From Gammaproteobacteria bacterium (GTDB lineage: Bacteria > Pseudomonadota > Gammaproteobacteria > Steroidobacterales > Foliamicaceae): a stretch of 64,000 nt of DNA. How positions within the stretch are numbered: the first letter of the stretch is position 1; every line of letters begins with the position of its first letter. This document shows positions 7,543 through 18,126 of the stretch, in pieces. Under the pieces are notes generated by a model. It made no database searches. It was not told where the DNA came from and was given only the letters and a program-made list of their open reading frames with translations. Position numbers and translations under genes: made by a program. The stretch covers positions 42,951-106,950 of the forward strand of contig JAPOTY010000009.1 of assembly GCA_026708965.1 (NCBI GenBank), in the 5' to 3' direction.

Positions 7543-9935
7543 CTACTCGCCGGACCGGGCCGCTTCGATGGCCCACCAAACGGCATTCGGCGTGGCCGGC
7601 ATATCGATATGCCTCACGCCCAGCGGCCGCAGCGCATCGAGCACGGCGTTGATGATCGCCGGCGGCGCTCCGATCGCGCCGGCCTCGCCGCAGCCCTTCA
7701 CGCCCAGCGGATTAAACGAAGTGGGCGTGCATCGGGTGGCCACCTTGAAAGACGGCAGGTCGTCGGCGCGCGGCATGCAGTAGTCCATGTACGAACCGGT
7801 CAGAAGCTGGCCCTCGGGCGTGTAGCGGCAATGCTCCATCAGGGCCTGGCCAATGCCCTGCGCCAAGCCGCCGTGAACCTGCCCTTCCACCACCATGGGA
7901 TTGATGATGTTGCCGAAATCGTCGGCAGCCGCAAAGTCGCGAATTTCCACCACGCCCGTTTCCGGATCCACTTCCACCTCGCAGATATAGCAGCCCGAAG
8001 GAAAAGTGAAATTCTCCGGATCGAAGAAGGATGTTTCCTCAAGCCCGGGCTCCAGCTCTTGCAGCGGATAGTTGTGCGGCACATAGGCCGCCAGCGCCAC
8101 GTCGCCGAACGCCACTTGGCGATCGGTGCCGGCCACCCGGAACTGGCCGTCGCCGAACTCGATGTCGCCGGCCGCCGCTTCGAGCAGATGCGCGGCGATC
8201 TTGCGGCCTTTATCAACCACCTTGTCCAGCGCCTTGACCAGCGCGCTGCCGCCCACGGCCAGCGAGCGCGAGGCGTAGGTGCCCATTCCGAAGGGAACCT
8301 CGCCAGTATCGCCGTGAACGATCTCCACATTGCTGAAATCCACCCCCAAGCGGTCGGCCACGATCTGCGCGAAAGTGGTTTCGTGGCTCTGGCCGTGGCT
8401 GTGCGTGCCGGTCATCACCTGCACAACGCCCGTGGGATGCACGCGCACCGTGGCCACTTCATAGAGGCCGGCGCGGGCGCCCAGCTGGCCGGCCGCCTGC
8501 GAAGGCGCGGCGCCGCAGGCCTCGATATAGAAGCTCATTCCGCGGCCGCGCAGCCGCCCGCGCGCTTCGCTCTGCTTGCGGCGCTCGTCGAAACCCGCGT
8601 AGCCGTTGATTTCCATGGCCAGATCCAGGCATCCCTCGAATTCGCCCGAGTCGTAGAGCTGCCCCACCGGCGACTGATAAGGAAATTCATCCGGCTGAAT
8701 AAAGTTGCGGCGGCGAATTTCGGCCGGATCCATGCCCAGTTGGGCCGCGGCCTCATCAACGATGCGCTCGATCAGGTAGCAGGCCTCAGGCCGCCCCGCG
8801 CCGCGATAGGCATCAGTGGGCGTGGTATTGGTGAACACGCCCTTGACGGTCACGTAGATATTGGGCGTCTTGTACACGCCGGCCAGCATGGGCGCGTAGA
8901 ACACCGTGGGTATGGCGGCCCCGAAAGTCGATACGTAGCTGCCGAGGTTGGCGATGGTATCCACCCTCAGGGCCGTGAAGCGCGCCTCGGCGTCCAGCGC
9001 CAGTTCCACGCGGGTCAGGTGATCGCGGCCTTGGGCATCGCCGAGAAACGACTCGCTGCGCTCGGCGGTCCACTTGACCGGCACGCCCAGTCGGCGCGAA
9101 GCCCAGCACACCGCCAGCTCCTCGGCGTAGTGATAGATCTTCGAGCCGAACCCGCCGCCCACGTCGGGCGCCACCACTCGCACCTTGTGCTCGGGCATCC
9201 TCAGCGTTGCCGTGCATAAAAGCAGCCGGTTCACATGCGGGTTCTGGCTGGTGGTGTAGAGCGTCAACTGGCCAGTGGCGGAGTTGAAATCGGCCAGCGA
9301 GGCCCGCGGCTCCATGGCGTTGGGCACCAAGCGGTTGTTGACCAGCTCCAGCGACACCAGATGCGCGGCTTCCTTCAGGGCCTTCTCAGTATTGGCCTTC
9401 GCGTCCGGCGCCATGACCGAGGGCAGCCACTCCCAGTTGAAGCACAGATTGCCTTCGGCGGCTTCATGGATCCGCGGGGCGCCCTCCTCCATCGCGGCCA
9501 CTGCGTTGGAAACCGAATCGAGTTCCTCGTAATGAACGTTGACCGCTTCCGCGGCGTCGCGCGCCGCGGCGCGCGTTTCCGCGATCACCACTGCCACCGG
9601 ATTGCCCACGTAGCGCACACGGCCGGTGGCCAACGCCGGAAACTCGGGCTCCACGGCCGGCGAGCCGTCCACGCTGGTAATGCCCCAGGCCACCGGCAGC
9701 GGGCCGATGCCGTCGGCCTCAAGGTCGGCGCCGGTGAGAACGGCGGTCACGCCGGGCATCCCCAGCGCCTGCCCGGCATCAATGCCCCGCAGCTCGGCAT
9801 GCGGATGAGGCGACCGGACGAACCAGGCGTACTGCTGCGAGCGCAGGTTGATATCGTCCACATAACGCCCCCGGCCGGTAATGAAGCGGCGGTCCTCGCT
9901 GCGCGGCGCGGATGCGCCTATGCCCATGCCGCCGC

Positions 9936-9939
<4 letters not shown>
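7543..9939 (-). CDS. coxL: Form II CO dehydrogenase-like molybdopterin large subunit
   Basis: 798 residues from the ATG at 9939, chosen because it overlaps the coxS stop (ATGA); a longer frame upstream is possible but would read through coxS. The protein has the xanthine-oxidase-family layout: an N-terminal '[14 protein letters not shown]', 'VGGGFGSK' near residue 270, and a C-terminal '[11 protein letters not shown]' holding the catalytic glutamate. The diagnostic active-site loop is A377-Y-R-G-A-G-R383. AYRGAGR marks the form II (putative) CODH clade, whereas true form I enzymes have AYXCSFR with the copper-binding cysteine. The enzyme needs molybdopterin cofactor. CO may not be the physiological substrate. 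Confidence 0.93.
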
Positions 9940-10415
<476 letters not shown>

Positions 10416-10508
10416 CCCCGCCCTCCATTCTAGTTTTCGATCGATGCCGGCAAAAGCCGACCTTAAGCCCGGATCATACCGCGTTCCGCAGCCTGCCGGA
10501 GGCGGCGC

Positions 10509-11099
10509 TCAGGCCAATACGCCAAAGGTCTTGAGCCCCCAGTAGATCACAAACCCGATGAAGGAGGCCGCAATCAACAGAGTCGCCCACCGCGGGGCGG
10601 GGCTCACGAGCCAGCGCCCCAAGCCCCAGCCCTTCCTGGATGGCGCGGCCAGCGACCGCCTTCCGTCCAGGATATCAGCAAGACACCCGAAGAAATGGGC
10701 CGCGATCTTGCGGGTCATGGCGGAAAGCAGCCGCGATCCCACCTGCCCCAGCTTGCCGCCAAGCGAAAGGTTCGCCGTGTAGCTGAGATTGGTGCCGCCT
10801 TTCCCGTCCTCGGCCAGATGCACATCCGCCGCCCCGCGCCCGAATCCCAGCGGCGACTTGGCGCTGCCCTCCAGGCGGTAGGCGTTCGGCGGATCGGGAT
10901 CGACAATGCGTATCTCCACCGAAAAGCTGGCGCTCACCGGCCCCACCTCGACCTTCGCCAACGCCTGGTAGGCGTTCTCGCTAACCTGATTGAAGGCGTC
11001 GCAGCCGGGCACGCAGGCGCCGAGCACTTCCGGGTCGAGCAGCGCCTCCCAAACCGCCTCGCGGGGATGCGCGAAAACCTGTTCTCCCTTGATCTCCAA
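10509..11099 (-). CDS. coxG: CoxG-like SRPBCC protein with C-terminal membrane anchor
   Basis: 196 residues if started at a TTG (11099) that follows an AGGGG; the start is inferred because CoxG proteins normally begin at 'EIKGEQVFAHPREAVWEAL', while the upstream extension to 11264 is low-complexity and unlike the family. The motif 'LLDPEVLGACVPGCD' is characteristic of the carbon monoxide dehydrogenase subunit G family (SRPBCC fold). A C-terminal hydrophobic helix ('LLIAASFIGFVIYWGL') fits the reported role of CoxG in anchoring the enzyme to the membrane or linking it to quinones. It is the first gene of the leftward cox operon. Confidence 0.85.
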   Translation of the reverse strand: MEIKGEQVFAHPREAVWEALLDPEVLGACVPGCDAFNQVSENAYQALAKVEVGPVSASFSVEIRIVDPDPPNAYRLEGSAKSPLGFGRGAADVHLAEDGKGGTNLSYTANLSLGGKLGQVGSRLLSAMTRKIAAHFFGCLADILDGRRSLAAPSRKGWGLGRWLVSPAPRWATLLIAASFIGFVIYWGLKTFGVLA

Positions 11100-11312
11100 T
11101 GTTACAGAAGCCCCTAAGCCTGCCTGTCGGACTGGCGGGCGGTGAATCGCAGCGGAATGCCGGCCCGGTTCATGCGGTAATCCTAACCGGCGCAGGCGGC
11201 TTTCGACAATCGCAGGCGAAGGTTCTCTTGGCGCAGGCCGTTTCCGACCGCCGCGCTGTCCCAAATAATAACTGCTATATGGTATTCACTTGCGGACAGC
11301 ACAGCGGGAGCA

Positions 11313-12620
11313 ATGCTTTTGGGAAACACGCCTCAAATAAGCCGGCAACCCGAGTGGCTCGCACCGCGGCTGGCGACCGGCGAAGTATCGAGCGAGCAGG
11401 CTGTGGAGCGTTGCATCGAGCGTTTCGAACAGCGCGAAAAGGCCGTGCGGGCATTTGCGGCATTCGACGCGGAGCGGGCGCTGGGCGAAGCGCGGGCGCG
11501 TGATCGGGAACGCGCCTCGCAAGGGCCGCGCAGCGTGCTTCATGGCTTGCCTTTCGCAGTCAAGGATGTGATCGACACGGTGGACCTGCCCACGCAGCGC
11601 AACTCGCCGCGTTACGAGGGCCGGCGCCCGGAGCAGGACGCCGCCTGCGTGCGGATGCTGCGCCAAGCGGGCTGCGTGCTGCTGGGCAAGGCAGCCACGG
11701 TGGAGTTTGCCGGCATCGGCCGCGATTCGCCAACGACCAATCCGCACGATCCCCAGCGCACCCCGGGGGGCTCGTCGGCGGGTTCCGCCGCCGCCGTGGC
11801 CGCCGGCATGGCGCCGATGGCGCTGGGCACGCAAACCGGGGGGTCGGTGATCCGGCCGGCCTCGTTCTGCGGCGTGGCCGGCTTCAAGCCCACCTACGGG
11901 CGGGTGCCGGTGCAAGGACTGTGGCTGCACGCGCCCAGCTTGGATACGGTCGGCTGGATAGCCGAGAACGTGGAGCTGCTTGCGCGCGCCGCCGAAGCGC
12001 TGAAGCTGGGCGAATGGCAGGCGCCGAAGGCATCAAGCCGCCTGCGAATCGGGCTCTATCGAACGCCCTACTGGCACGACGCGGAGCCAGCCAGCCGCTC
12101 GGCCGTGGAGCGCGCCGCCGATAGGCTCGCGGCGGCAGGCCACAGCGTGGAAAACGTGGACGAGATTCCGGGCGCGGAGCGCCTGAACGAGTGGCAGGAC
12201 GTGATCATGCATGGCGAAGCGCGGATTTCGCTTTTGGCGGACTACGGCGCCGGAAAGCAGGGCTTGCATGCGGACATTATCGAGGAGGTGGAGGTGAACC
12301 GCGAAATCACGCCGCGCGCAATGGCCGCGGCCTATGACGGCATCGGCGGCCTGCGCCCCGTATTCGACCAGCGCCTAGCCAGCTACGATGCCTGGCTCAC
12401 AGCCTCGGTTCCAAGCGAAGCCGCTCTGCGCGAAGAAGGCGACGGCGAAGCCACGTTCAACCGGCTGTTCACTGCGCTGCAGCTGCCTTGCGTGACGGTT
12501 CCGGGCTTGAAAGGTCCGGCCGGCTTGCCCATAGGCGTTCAGCTCGTGGCCGCCCGGTTTGCCGACATGCGGGTGCTTGCCGCCGCGCGCAGTTTGGAGA
12601 AATTGCTAGCAGAGAGTTGA
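11313..12620 (+). CDS. Amidase signature family enzyme
   Basis: 435 residues. The Ser-cisSer-Lys triad is visible: K84 in 'FAVKD', the Ser154/155 pair in 'PGGSSAGSAAAVA', and the nucleophile S178 in 'GTQTGGSVIRPASFCG'. The family hydrolyses amides (including GatA of the tRNA amidotransferase); no gatB or gatC is present, so a free-standing amidase is likely. The gene is transcribed away from the cox operon and could share its control region (11100-11312). Its position next to the molybdenum hydroxylase and hydantoinase genes suggests a shared catabolic role, with the substrate unknown. Confidence 0.9.
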   Translation: MLLGNTPQISRQPEWLAPRLATGEVSSEQAVERCIERFEQREKAVRAFAAFDAERALGEARARDRERASQGPRSVLHGLPFAVKDVIDTVDLPTQRNSPRYEGRRPEQDAACVRMLRQAGCVLLGKAATVEFAGIGRDSPTTNPHDPQRTPGGSSAGSAAAVAAGMAPMALGTQTGGSVIRPASFCGVAGFKPTYGRVPVQGLWLHAPSLDTVGWIAENVELLARAAEALKLGEWQAPKASSRLRIGLYRTPYWHDAEPASRSAVERAADRLAAAGHSVENVDEIPGAERLNEWQDVIMHGEARISLLADYGAGKQGLHADIIEEVEVNREITPRAMAAAYDGIGGLRPVFDQRLASYDAWLTASVPSEAALREEGDGEATFNRLFTALQLPCVTVPGLKGPAGLPIGVQLVAARFADMRVLAAARSLEKLLAES

Positions 12621-12640
12621 TTCCGAAACGGCGCTTCGCG

Positions 12641-14068
12641 CTATTCGGAGAATAAGCCCTCGAGCGGCAGTTCCGGCAAATCCTTCACGCTGTCCAGCTC
12701 CGCCAGCCGCTCAAGCCGCTCGAACAACTCGACCGCCACGGGAGGCGGGAGGACATCCTGCCCGTCGCGAACGTCTGGCGAAGGCGCGGCTTGCTCGCTC
12801 CTTTCCGAAAATACGGCGCAATTCATGAACTTGGCGCGCAGCTCGGGGCGGCTCAACGGGTTCCGTCCGTGACCGCGGTAACGGTAAACCGGCTCGCTGA
12901 CAATTTCGCTTCCTTCGGCAGGCAACAGGCTGACGGCGTCATAACGCGCCCCCACCGGATAAACCGGGTCGTCGTCCGGAACTTCCATGCGCTCAACCCG
13001 CTGCATAAGCGCCTGCACATCGCTGCGGCGCACCCAATCGTCGCGCATTTCCTTAAGCCCCAGGCGCCCGGACAGCAGCGCCGCGGAAACCGCGAACTCC
13101 AAGCTGAACTTGGCCTGCATGGCATCCGATGGCCGCCGGAACCGCATCACCGAGGAGTGGCCCTCGCTGATCCGCGCGGTCACGCGCTCAAGCGCGGCCG
13201 CATTGAAATCATGGTCGCCGCGCAACTGCAAGGCCGCGTCCACGCAGCGCTGGGCCGCCCCCACCACCGGATAGCGCTTGATATTCAGGCCGTGCCGGGC
13301 CATGTACCAGTCCTTGCCGAGTTCCGATGCCGGAGACGCGCAGTCAACGCGGCCCTGCGGGGAAATCGTTTGCAGGAAGCCGCCCGGGCCGTCCAGCGCA
13401 TGAGGGCCGGCATCCAGTCCGGCCAGCGCGCGGCGCACCGCCGCCAGGCCAGCTTCGGCGGCGCGCGCGGCCTGGTAGGGCTTGGCCTGGGTCCCGAAGT
13501 TATCCATCAGCCCGCCGCCCGCCGCCGCCGCCAGACCTAGGGCGTTGCGCGTTTCAGCGCGCGGCAGCCCGCGTAGCCAGCTCAGCGCCGCCGCTGCGCC
13601 CACGGGGCCATACACCCCCGTGGGATGCCATCCGGCAGCCTGCATGTAGTCCTGCTCGCGCCGTGCCAGCACGCCCCATACTTCGAACCCGGCTAGGTAA
13701 GCGCCGAGCATGCGCGCGCCGGACGCGCCCACAACCTCGGCCTCGGCCAGGATCGGCGGCACGAGCACGGCGCTGGTGTGGTTGGCAAAGGCGTAATCGT
13801 CGAGATCCAGGGCATGGGCGGCCGCCGAGCCAATCAGCGCCGCTCGCGCCGCCGGCAAGCGCTTGGCGCTCAGAAGCAGGCGCGACTCGGGGGAGCCGCC
13901 TTGCTCGGCGCGCCACAAGTTGCGCGCGACCGGCTGGACAGCGCCCGCCAGCGCCACCCCGATACAGTCGATAAAACCGGTAACGGCGATCTCGCGGGCC
14001 TTCTCCGGCGCGCGGGCCGGAGCGGGCCCGCAAAGGAAATCGATAATTGATTCGGTGAGCGCGCCCAT
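12641..14068 (-). CDS. MmgE/PrpD family protein (first copy)
   Basis: 475 residues from the ATG at 14068; ATGs at 14122 and 14281 give longer, less typical N-termini. MmgE/PrpD proteins include 2-methylcitrate dehydratase and cis-aconitate decarboxylase. Supporting features are 'HALDLDDYAFANHTSA' (the family 'HA-D-DD' segment), 'GWHPTGVYGPVGAAAA' and 'IKRYPVVGAAQRCVDA'. No prpB or prpC genes are nearby, so the methylcitrate cycle is not indicated. It is convergent with the amidase and divergent from hyuA; a second, dissimilar MmgE/PrpD gene lies at 18123-19499. Confidence 0.85.
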   Translation of the reverse strand: MGALTESIIDFLCGPAPARAPEKAREIAVTGFIDCIGVALAGAVQPVARNLWRAEQGGSPESRLLLSAKRLPAARAALIGSAAAHALDLDDYAFANHTSAVLVPPILAEAEVVGASGARMLGAYLAGFEVWGVLARREQDYMQAAGWHPTGVYGPVGAAAALSWLRGLPRAETRNALGLAAAAGGGLMDNFGTQAKPYQAARAAEAGLAAVRRALAGLDAGPHALDGPGGFLQTISPQGRVDCASPASELGKDWYMARHGLNIKRYPVVGAAQRCVDAALQLRGDHDFNAAALERVTARISEGHSSVMRFRRPSDAMQAKFSLEFAVSAALLSGRLGLKEMRDDWVRRSDVQALMQRVERMEVPDDDPVYPVGARYDAVSLLPAEGSEIVSEPVYRYRGHGRNPLSRPELRAKFMNCAVFSERSEQAAPSPDVRDGQDVLPPPVAVELFERLERLAELDSVKDLPELPLEGLFSE

Positions 14069-14197
14069 CGCCGGGCAAACGATACACGGTTCGCCCGCAA
14101 TAAACGGCGAGCAAGCCGCCATGATGAAACCCTCGGGCCGAAAGCCCGGCGCGCTGTGCGAAAATCCGCCGTCCTCATCAAGTCGCAGGAGCGCAGC

Positions 14198-16288
14198 TTG
14201 GCCCGGATCGGCATCGATATCGGCGGAACGTTCACCGACCTCATCGCCTGCGGCGGCGACGGGCAGGTGCTGGCCACCCATAAGCTGGCCTCCACGCCGG
14301 ACGACCCGTCACGCGCTGCCATGCAGGGCGCCGAGGAGCTTCTGCGCAAGGCCGGGCTGGGCTTCGGCGACGTGGAGTTCTGCTGCCACGGCACCACCGT
14401 GGCCACCAACGCGCTGCTGGAAAGCAAGGGCGCGAAGACCGGGCTTATCACCACCCGGGGCTTTAGGGACATCCTGCATATCGGGCGCAAGAACCGCCCC
14501 TACAACTTCTCGCACTCCCAGGAGATCGCCCGCCAGAGCCGCCCGCTGGCGCCCCGTCGCTGGCGAATGACGGTGCGCGAGCGGATCCGCGCGCCGGATG
14601 GCGCCGTGGAAGCGCCGCTCAACGAAGACGATGTGCTCGAAGCTCTCGCCCGGCTGAGGGAGGAAGGCGTAGAGGCGGTTGCGGTGTGCTGCTTGTTCTC
14701 GTTTCTTAATCCCGCGCATGAACAGCGCATCGCCGAGCTGGCGCGGCGCGAATTGCCCGGGGCCTACATCACCGCCAGCCACGAAATCGCCCCGCTGGTG
14801 CGCGAGTACGAGCGCTTCTCCACCACCGCGATGAACGCCTATGTGGGGCCGGCAACCGGGCGCTATATCCGCCGCTTCGCCGCCGCGCTGGAAAAGGCCG
14901 GCGTGCCCGCGCAGCTGCGGCTGATGACTTCCGGCGGCGGCATGGTTGCCCCCGCCGAAGCCGAGCGCCGCCCTGTAAACCTGCTGCTTTCCGGCCCGGT
15001 GGGCGCGCTCATCGCCGGCTTGGAAGCGGCCCGGGAAATCGGCCGCGACCGCGTGATCACGCTGGATGTGGGCGGAACGTCCGCCGATATCGGCGTTGCG
15101 CTGAACGGGGAAATGCGGATGCGCAGCCTTCTCGATACCCGGGTGGGCGATTACGACGTGATGACGCCCATGGCCGATATCGCCACGCTGGGCGCTGGCG
15201 GCGGCTCGCTCGCATGGCTGGATAATGAAGGCATGTTCCGCGTGGGGCCGCGCAGCGCCGGCGCCGCCCCCGGCCCGGCCTGCTATGCGAAAGGCGGCGA
15301 AAAGCCCACGCTCACCGACGCATTGGTCGTGGCCGGCTGGTATCGCGCCGGACACCTCGCGGCCTCCGTGCCGGGGCTTGATCCCGGCAAGGCCGAACAG
15401 GCAGTCCGCGAGCATATCGCCAAGCCCCTCGAACTCGAGCCTGGCCAAGCGGCGCTCGGGATTTTCGATATCGCCGTCAGCAACATGGCGGAGGCGATGT
15501 GCGTGGCCAGCGTCTCCAAGGGCTTTGACCCGCGCGAGTTCACGCTGGTAGCCTATGGCGGCGCGGGCGGCGCCTTCGCCGCCCCGGTGGCTGCGGCGCT
15601 GGCCATCGGCGAGGTGCTGGTGCCGCCGCACCCGGGTGTGGGCGCCGCCGCCGGCCTGCTTTCCGCGCAGGTGCGCTACGAGTTCAAGGCAACGCTCTGG
15701 AGGGAACTTGACGAACTGGACTGCGCCGGCGTGGCCGCGCGCTTCGACGAGATGACTGGAGAAGCGACCGCCCGCCTGGCCGGCGACGGATTCGCGCCCG
15801 GCGAGGTGCGCCTGAGGCGCTGGGCGGAATGCCGCTACGCGGGACAGGGCCATGAACTGGCCGTGGAAGCGCCGTCCGGCGAAATCAACGCAGCCTGGGC
15901 GAACCGGCTGCGCGAGCGCTTCGATGCCGAGCACCAACGGGCCTACCTGCGCGCCTGCCGCGATATCCCGGTGCGGATCATCAACCTGGGCGTGTCGGCC
16001 TGCGTGCCGGGCACCCCGCTGACGCCGCTCATAGGCGAGGCGGCGGACAGGGCGCGGCCCGAGCCGCTGCTGACGACGGACTGCTTGTTCCCAGGTGTGG
16101 CAAAGGCGCTGCCCGCAAGCTTCTATCGGCGCGCGGAACTCGAGCCCGGGCACCGGCTTGCCGGCCCGGCCATCGTTGAGCAAACCGATGCCACCACCGT
16201 GATTCCGCCGGGCTGGAGCGCCCGCGTGGACCGCTACGCCAACCTCCTCCTCACGCCCGAACCCGCCAGGAACGGGAACGCCGCATGA
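14198..16288 (+). CDS. hyuA: Hydantoinase A / 5-oxoprolinase-type subunit
   Basis: 696 residues from a TTG start at 14198, chosen because AGGAG (14187-14191) lies 6 nt before it and the protein then begins 'ARIGIDIGGTFTDL', the phosphate-binding N-terminus of the family. Later segments 'CCHGTTVATNALLE', 'TSGGGMV' and 'DVGGTSADIG' are typical of HyuA/OplA ATPase subunits. These enzymes act with HyuB in ATP-dependent opening of cyclic amides (hydantoins, 5-oxoproline) or as acetone/acetophenone carboxylase-like subunits; the sequence alone does not decide which. It overlaps hyuB by ATGA. Confidence 0.88.
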   Translation: MARIGIDIGGTFTDLIACGGDGQVLATHKLASTPDDPSRAAMQGAEELLRKAGLGFGDVEFCCHGTTVATNALLESKGAKTGLITTRGFRDILHIGRKNRPYNFSHSQEIARQSRPLAPRRWRMTVRERIRAPDGAVEAPLNEDDVLEALARLREEGVEAVAVCCLFSFLNPAHEQRIAELARRELPGAYITASHEIAPLVREYERFSTTAMNAYVGPATGRYIRRFAAALEKAGVPAQLRLMTSGGGMVAPAEAERRPVNLLLSGPVGALIAGLEAAREIGRDRVITLDVGGTSADIGVALNGEMRMRSLLDTRVGDYDVMTPMADIATLGAGGGSLAWLDNEGMFRVGPRSAGAAPGPACYAKGGEKPTLTDALVVAGWYRAGHLAASVPGLDPGKAEQAVREHIAKPLELEPGQAALGIFDIAVSNMAEAMCVASVSKGFDPREFTLVAYGGAGGAFAAPVAAALAIGEVLVPPHPGVGAAAGLLSAQVRYEFKATLWRELDELDCAGVAARFDEMTGEATARLAGDGFAPGEVRLRRWAECRYAGQGHELAVEAPSGEINAAWANRLRERFDAEHQRAYLRACRDIPVRIINLGVSACVPGTPLTPLIGEAADRARPEPLLTTDCLFPGVAKALPASFYRRAELEPGHRLAGPAIVEQTDATTVIPPGWSARVDRYANLLLTPEPARNGNAA

Positions 16289-18126
16289 ATATCAGCGAAC
16301 TCTGGCCCGGACTCGACCAGGCACGCAGCACAGGGCTGGGCGCGCATGCCGAGCGCCGCTGGAACAGGGTGGAAGTGGATCCGGTGTCGCTGCAGGTGAT
16401 AGGCGGCGCGCTGCATTCCATCGCGCGGGAAATGGCCGAACTTCTGGTGCGCATGGCCTATTCCAGCGTGATGCGCGAATCCCGCGACCTTGGCGCCGCG
16501 CTGCTCGATTTCGACGGTCGCCAGTTGTGCGAGAGCGACTCCACGCCCATGCACTGCGGCTCGCTGCCCGCCTATGTGCGCGGCATCGACCGAAAGCACC
16601 GCGGGCGCTACCGGCCGGGCGATGTCTATCTCCACAACCACCCCTACCACGGCGCCTCGCACAGCCCCGACTACGGCGTGCTGCTGCCGCTGTTCGCGGG
16701 CGATATGCATGTTGGGTTCGCCGGCTGCACCGGCCATATGGTGGATATCGGCGCCGCCGACCCGGGTTTTTCCGTGGACGTGCCGGATTGCTTCGCCGAG
16801 GGCCAGATCCTCGACGCGGTAAAGCTGCACGCCGCAGGCCAACGGCGCGAGGATCTGTGGTCGCTGATCATGGACAACGTGCGCACTCCCGAGGCCAACT
16901 CCGGCGATCTTGAGGCGATGATCGCCTGCTGCCGGCTCGGCGGAGAAAGGTTCGCCGAGCTGATCGCTAGGCACGGCCTGGACCAGGTGATGAGCGCCGC
17001 CGAGGAATGGATGAGCTACGCCGAGCGGCGGATGCGCTCGCGGATCAAGCAGTTGCCCGACGGCGAATATCCGGCCCCGGATGCCTGGCTTGAAGACGAC
17101 GGCAAGCATTTCGGCAAGCCGCTTAGGATCGCCACGCGGGTCATCGTGCGCGGCAGCGATATTTGCGTGGACCTGTCCGGATCCAGCGAGCAGACCAGCA
17201 CCGGCTTCAACTGTCCGTTCGAGGGCAGCGTGCTGCCGGCCGTGAACTTCGCGGTGCGCGCATTGTTGCTGGACGAGACCGCCGAGGGCGCAGGCGTGCC
17301 GCAAAACGACGGCGTGTTCCGGCCGGTATTCGCGCATGCGCCCAAGGGCAGCATCTTCAACCCTATCTATCCGCGCGGCTGCGAGGCCCGCTTCGCGCAA
17401 ATCAACCGCATTCCCGACCAGGTGCTGCGGGCGCTCAGCGGCGCGCTGCCGGAACGCGTCACCGGAGGCAACGCGGCCAATGTGTCGTGCTTCGTGTACT
17501 CCTTCGAGTCCGGCGAGGGAAAATACCGGATCAATGTGGAAATCAATGAAGGCTCGTACGGCGGCCGCAACGGGCGCGACGGCCTCGACGCGGTGGACAC
17601 GCTGATGGCCAATACCCGCAATAACCCGCTGGAGGAAATGGAACTTTCCGTGCCGATGCTCTGCGAACGCTACGAGCTGCGCGACGAGGCGCCGGCCGCC
17701 GGACGGTGGCGGGGAGGCATGGGCGCGGTCAAGACCTGGCGCTTTCTCGAGGACGCGGCGGTCAGCTCGACCGGCGACAACCGCTCAGGCGACCCGCCGA
17801 AAGGAATCTTCGGCGGCGCCGATGGCCTTCCCGGCCGCGTCACGGTCAATCCGCGCACACCCCGGGAGCGGGAACTGCCGGCCAAGGTGTCGCACGCGCG
17901 CTTCACCGCTGGAGACAGGCTGGAAATCACGCTGGTATCGGGCGGCGGCTATGGCGATCCGCTGGAGCGCGATCCGCGGCAGGTGGCGGAAGACAGGCTC
18001 GACGGCCTGCTTTCGATCAAACAAGCGCGCGGCAGCTACTGCGTGGTGATAGACCCCGTCAGCGGCTCGCCTGAAATCGCAGCCACCGAGTCGCTGCGCC
18101 GCAAACAAGCAGGTGAAGCCGCATGA
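16285..18126 (+). CDS. hyuB: Hydantoinase B / 5-oxoprolinase-type subunit
   Basis: 613 residues; the start ATG overlaps the hyuA stop and the stop overlaps the next gene's start (both ATGA), so three genes are translated in sequence. Typical family segments are visible: 'AYSSVMRESRDLGAALLDFDG', 'GDVYLHNHPYHGASHSPDY', 'NCPFEGS', 'GSYGGRNGRDG' and a C-terminal 'SGGGYGDPLERDP'. It is the partner of HyuA in ATP-dependent ring opening or carboxylation. A third carboxylase subunit, as in acetone carboxylase, is not seen, which favours hydantoinase or oxoprolinase-like chemistry. Confidence 0.88.
   Translation: MNISELWPGLDQARSTGLGAHAERRWNRVEVDPVSLQVIGGALHSIAREMAELLVRMAYSSVMRESRDLGAALLDFDGRQLCESDSTPMHCGSLPAYVRGIDRKHRGRYRPGDVYLHNHPYHGASHSPDYGVLLPLFAGDMHVGFAGCTGHMVDIGAADPGFSVDVPDCFAEGQILDAVKLHAAGQRREDLWSLIMDNVRTPEANSGDLEAMIACCRLGGERFAELIARHGLDQVMSAAEEWMSYAERRMRSRIKQLPDGEYPAPDAWLEDDGKHFGKPLRIATRVIVRGSDICVDLSGSSEQTSTGFNCPFEGSVLPAVNFAVRALLLDETAEGAGVPQNDGVFRPVFAHAPKGSIFNPIYPRGCEARFAQINRIPDQVLRALSGALPERVTGGNAANVSCFVYSFESGEGKYRINVEINEGSYGGRNGRDGLDAVDTLMANTRNNPLEEMELSVPMLCERYELRDEAPAAGRWRGGMGAVKTWRFLEDAAVSSTGDNRSGDPPKGIFGGADGLPGRVTVNPRTPRERELPAKVSHARFTAGDRLEITLVSGGGYGDPLERDPRQVAEDRLDGLLSIKQARGSYCVVIDPVSGSPEIAATESLRRKQAGEAA

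Noticed and set aside
5743..9219. A 1158-codon open frame on the + strand across coxD, coxM and coxL
   Set aside because: It is antisense to three well-conserved genes; its translation is Ala/Arg/Gly/His-rich with no domain. High GC at third positions makes such shadow frames.
11100..11264. A longer coxG start at 11264
   Set aside because: The extra 55 residues are unlike CoxG; the family starts near the TTG at 11099.
11313..12620. gatA (tRNA amidotransferase subunit)
   Set aside because: No gatB or gatC, and the context is catabolic; only the general amidase signature is shared.
12641..14068. Methylcitrate cycle (prpD) role
   Set aside because: No prpB, prpC or acnD nearby, and the gene context is hydantoinase-related.
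14309..16183. A 624-codon minus-strand frame opposite hyuA
   Set aside because: Same reason: low-complexity translation opposite a gene with clear family motifs.
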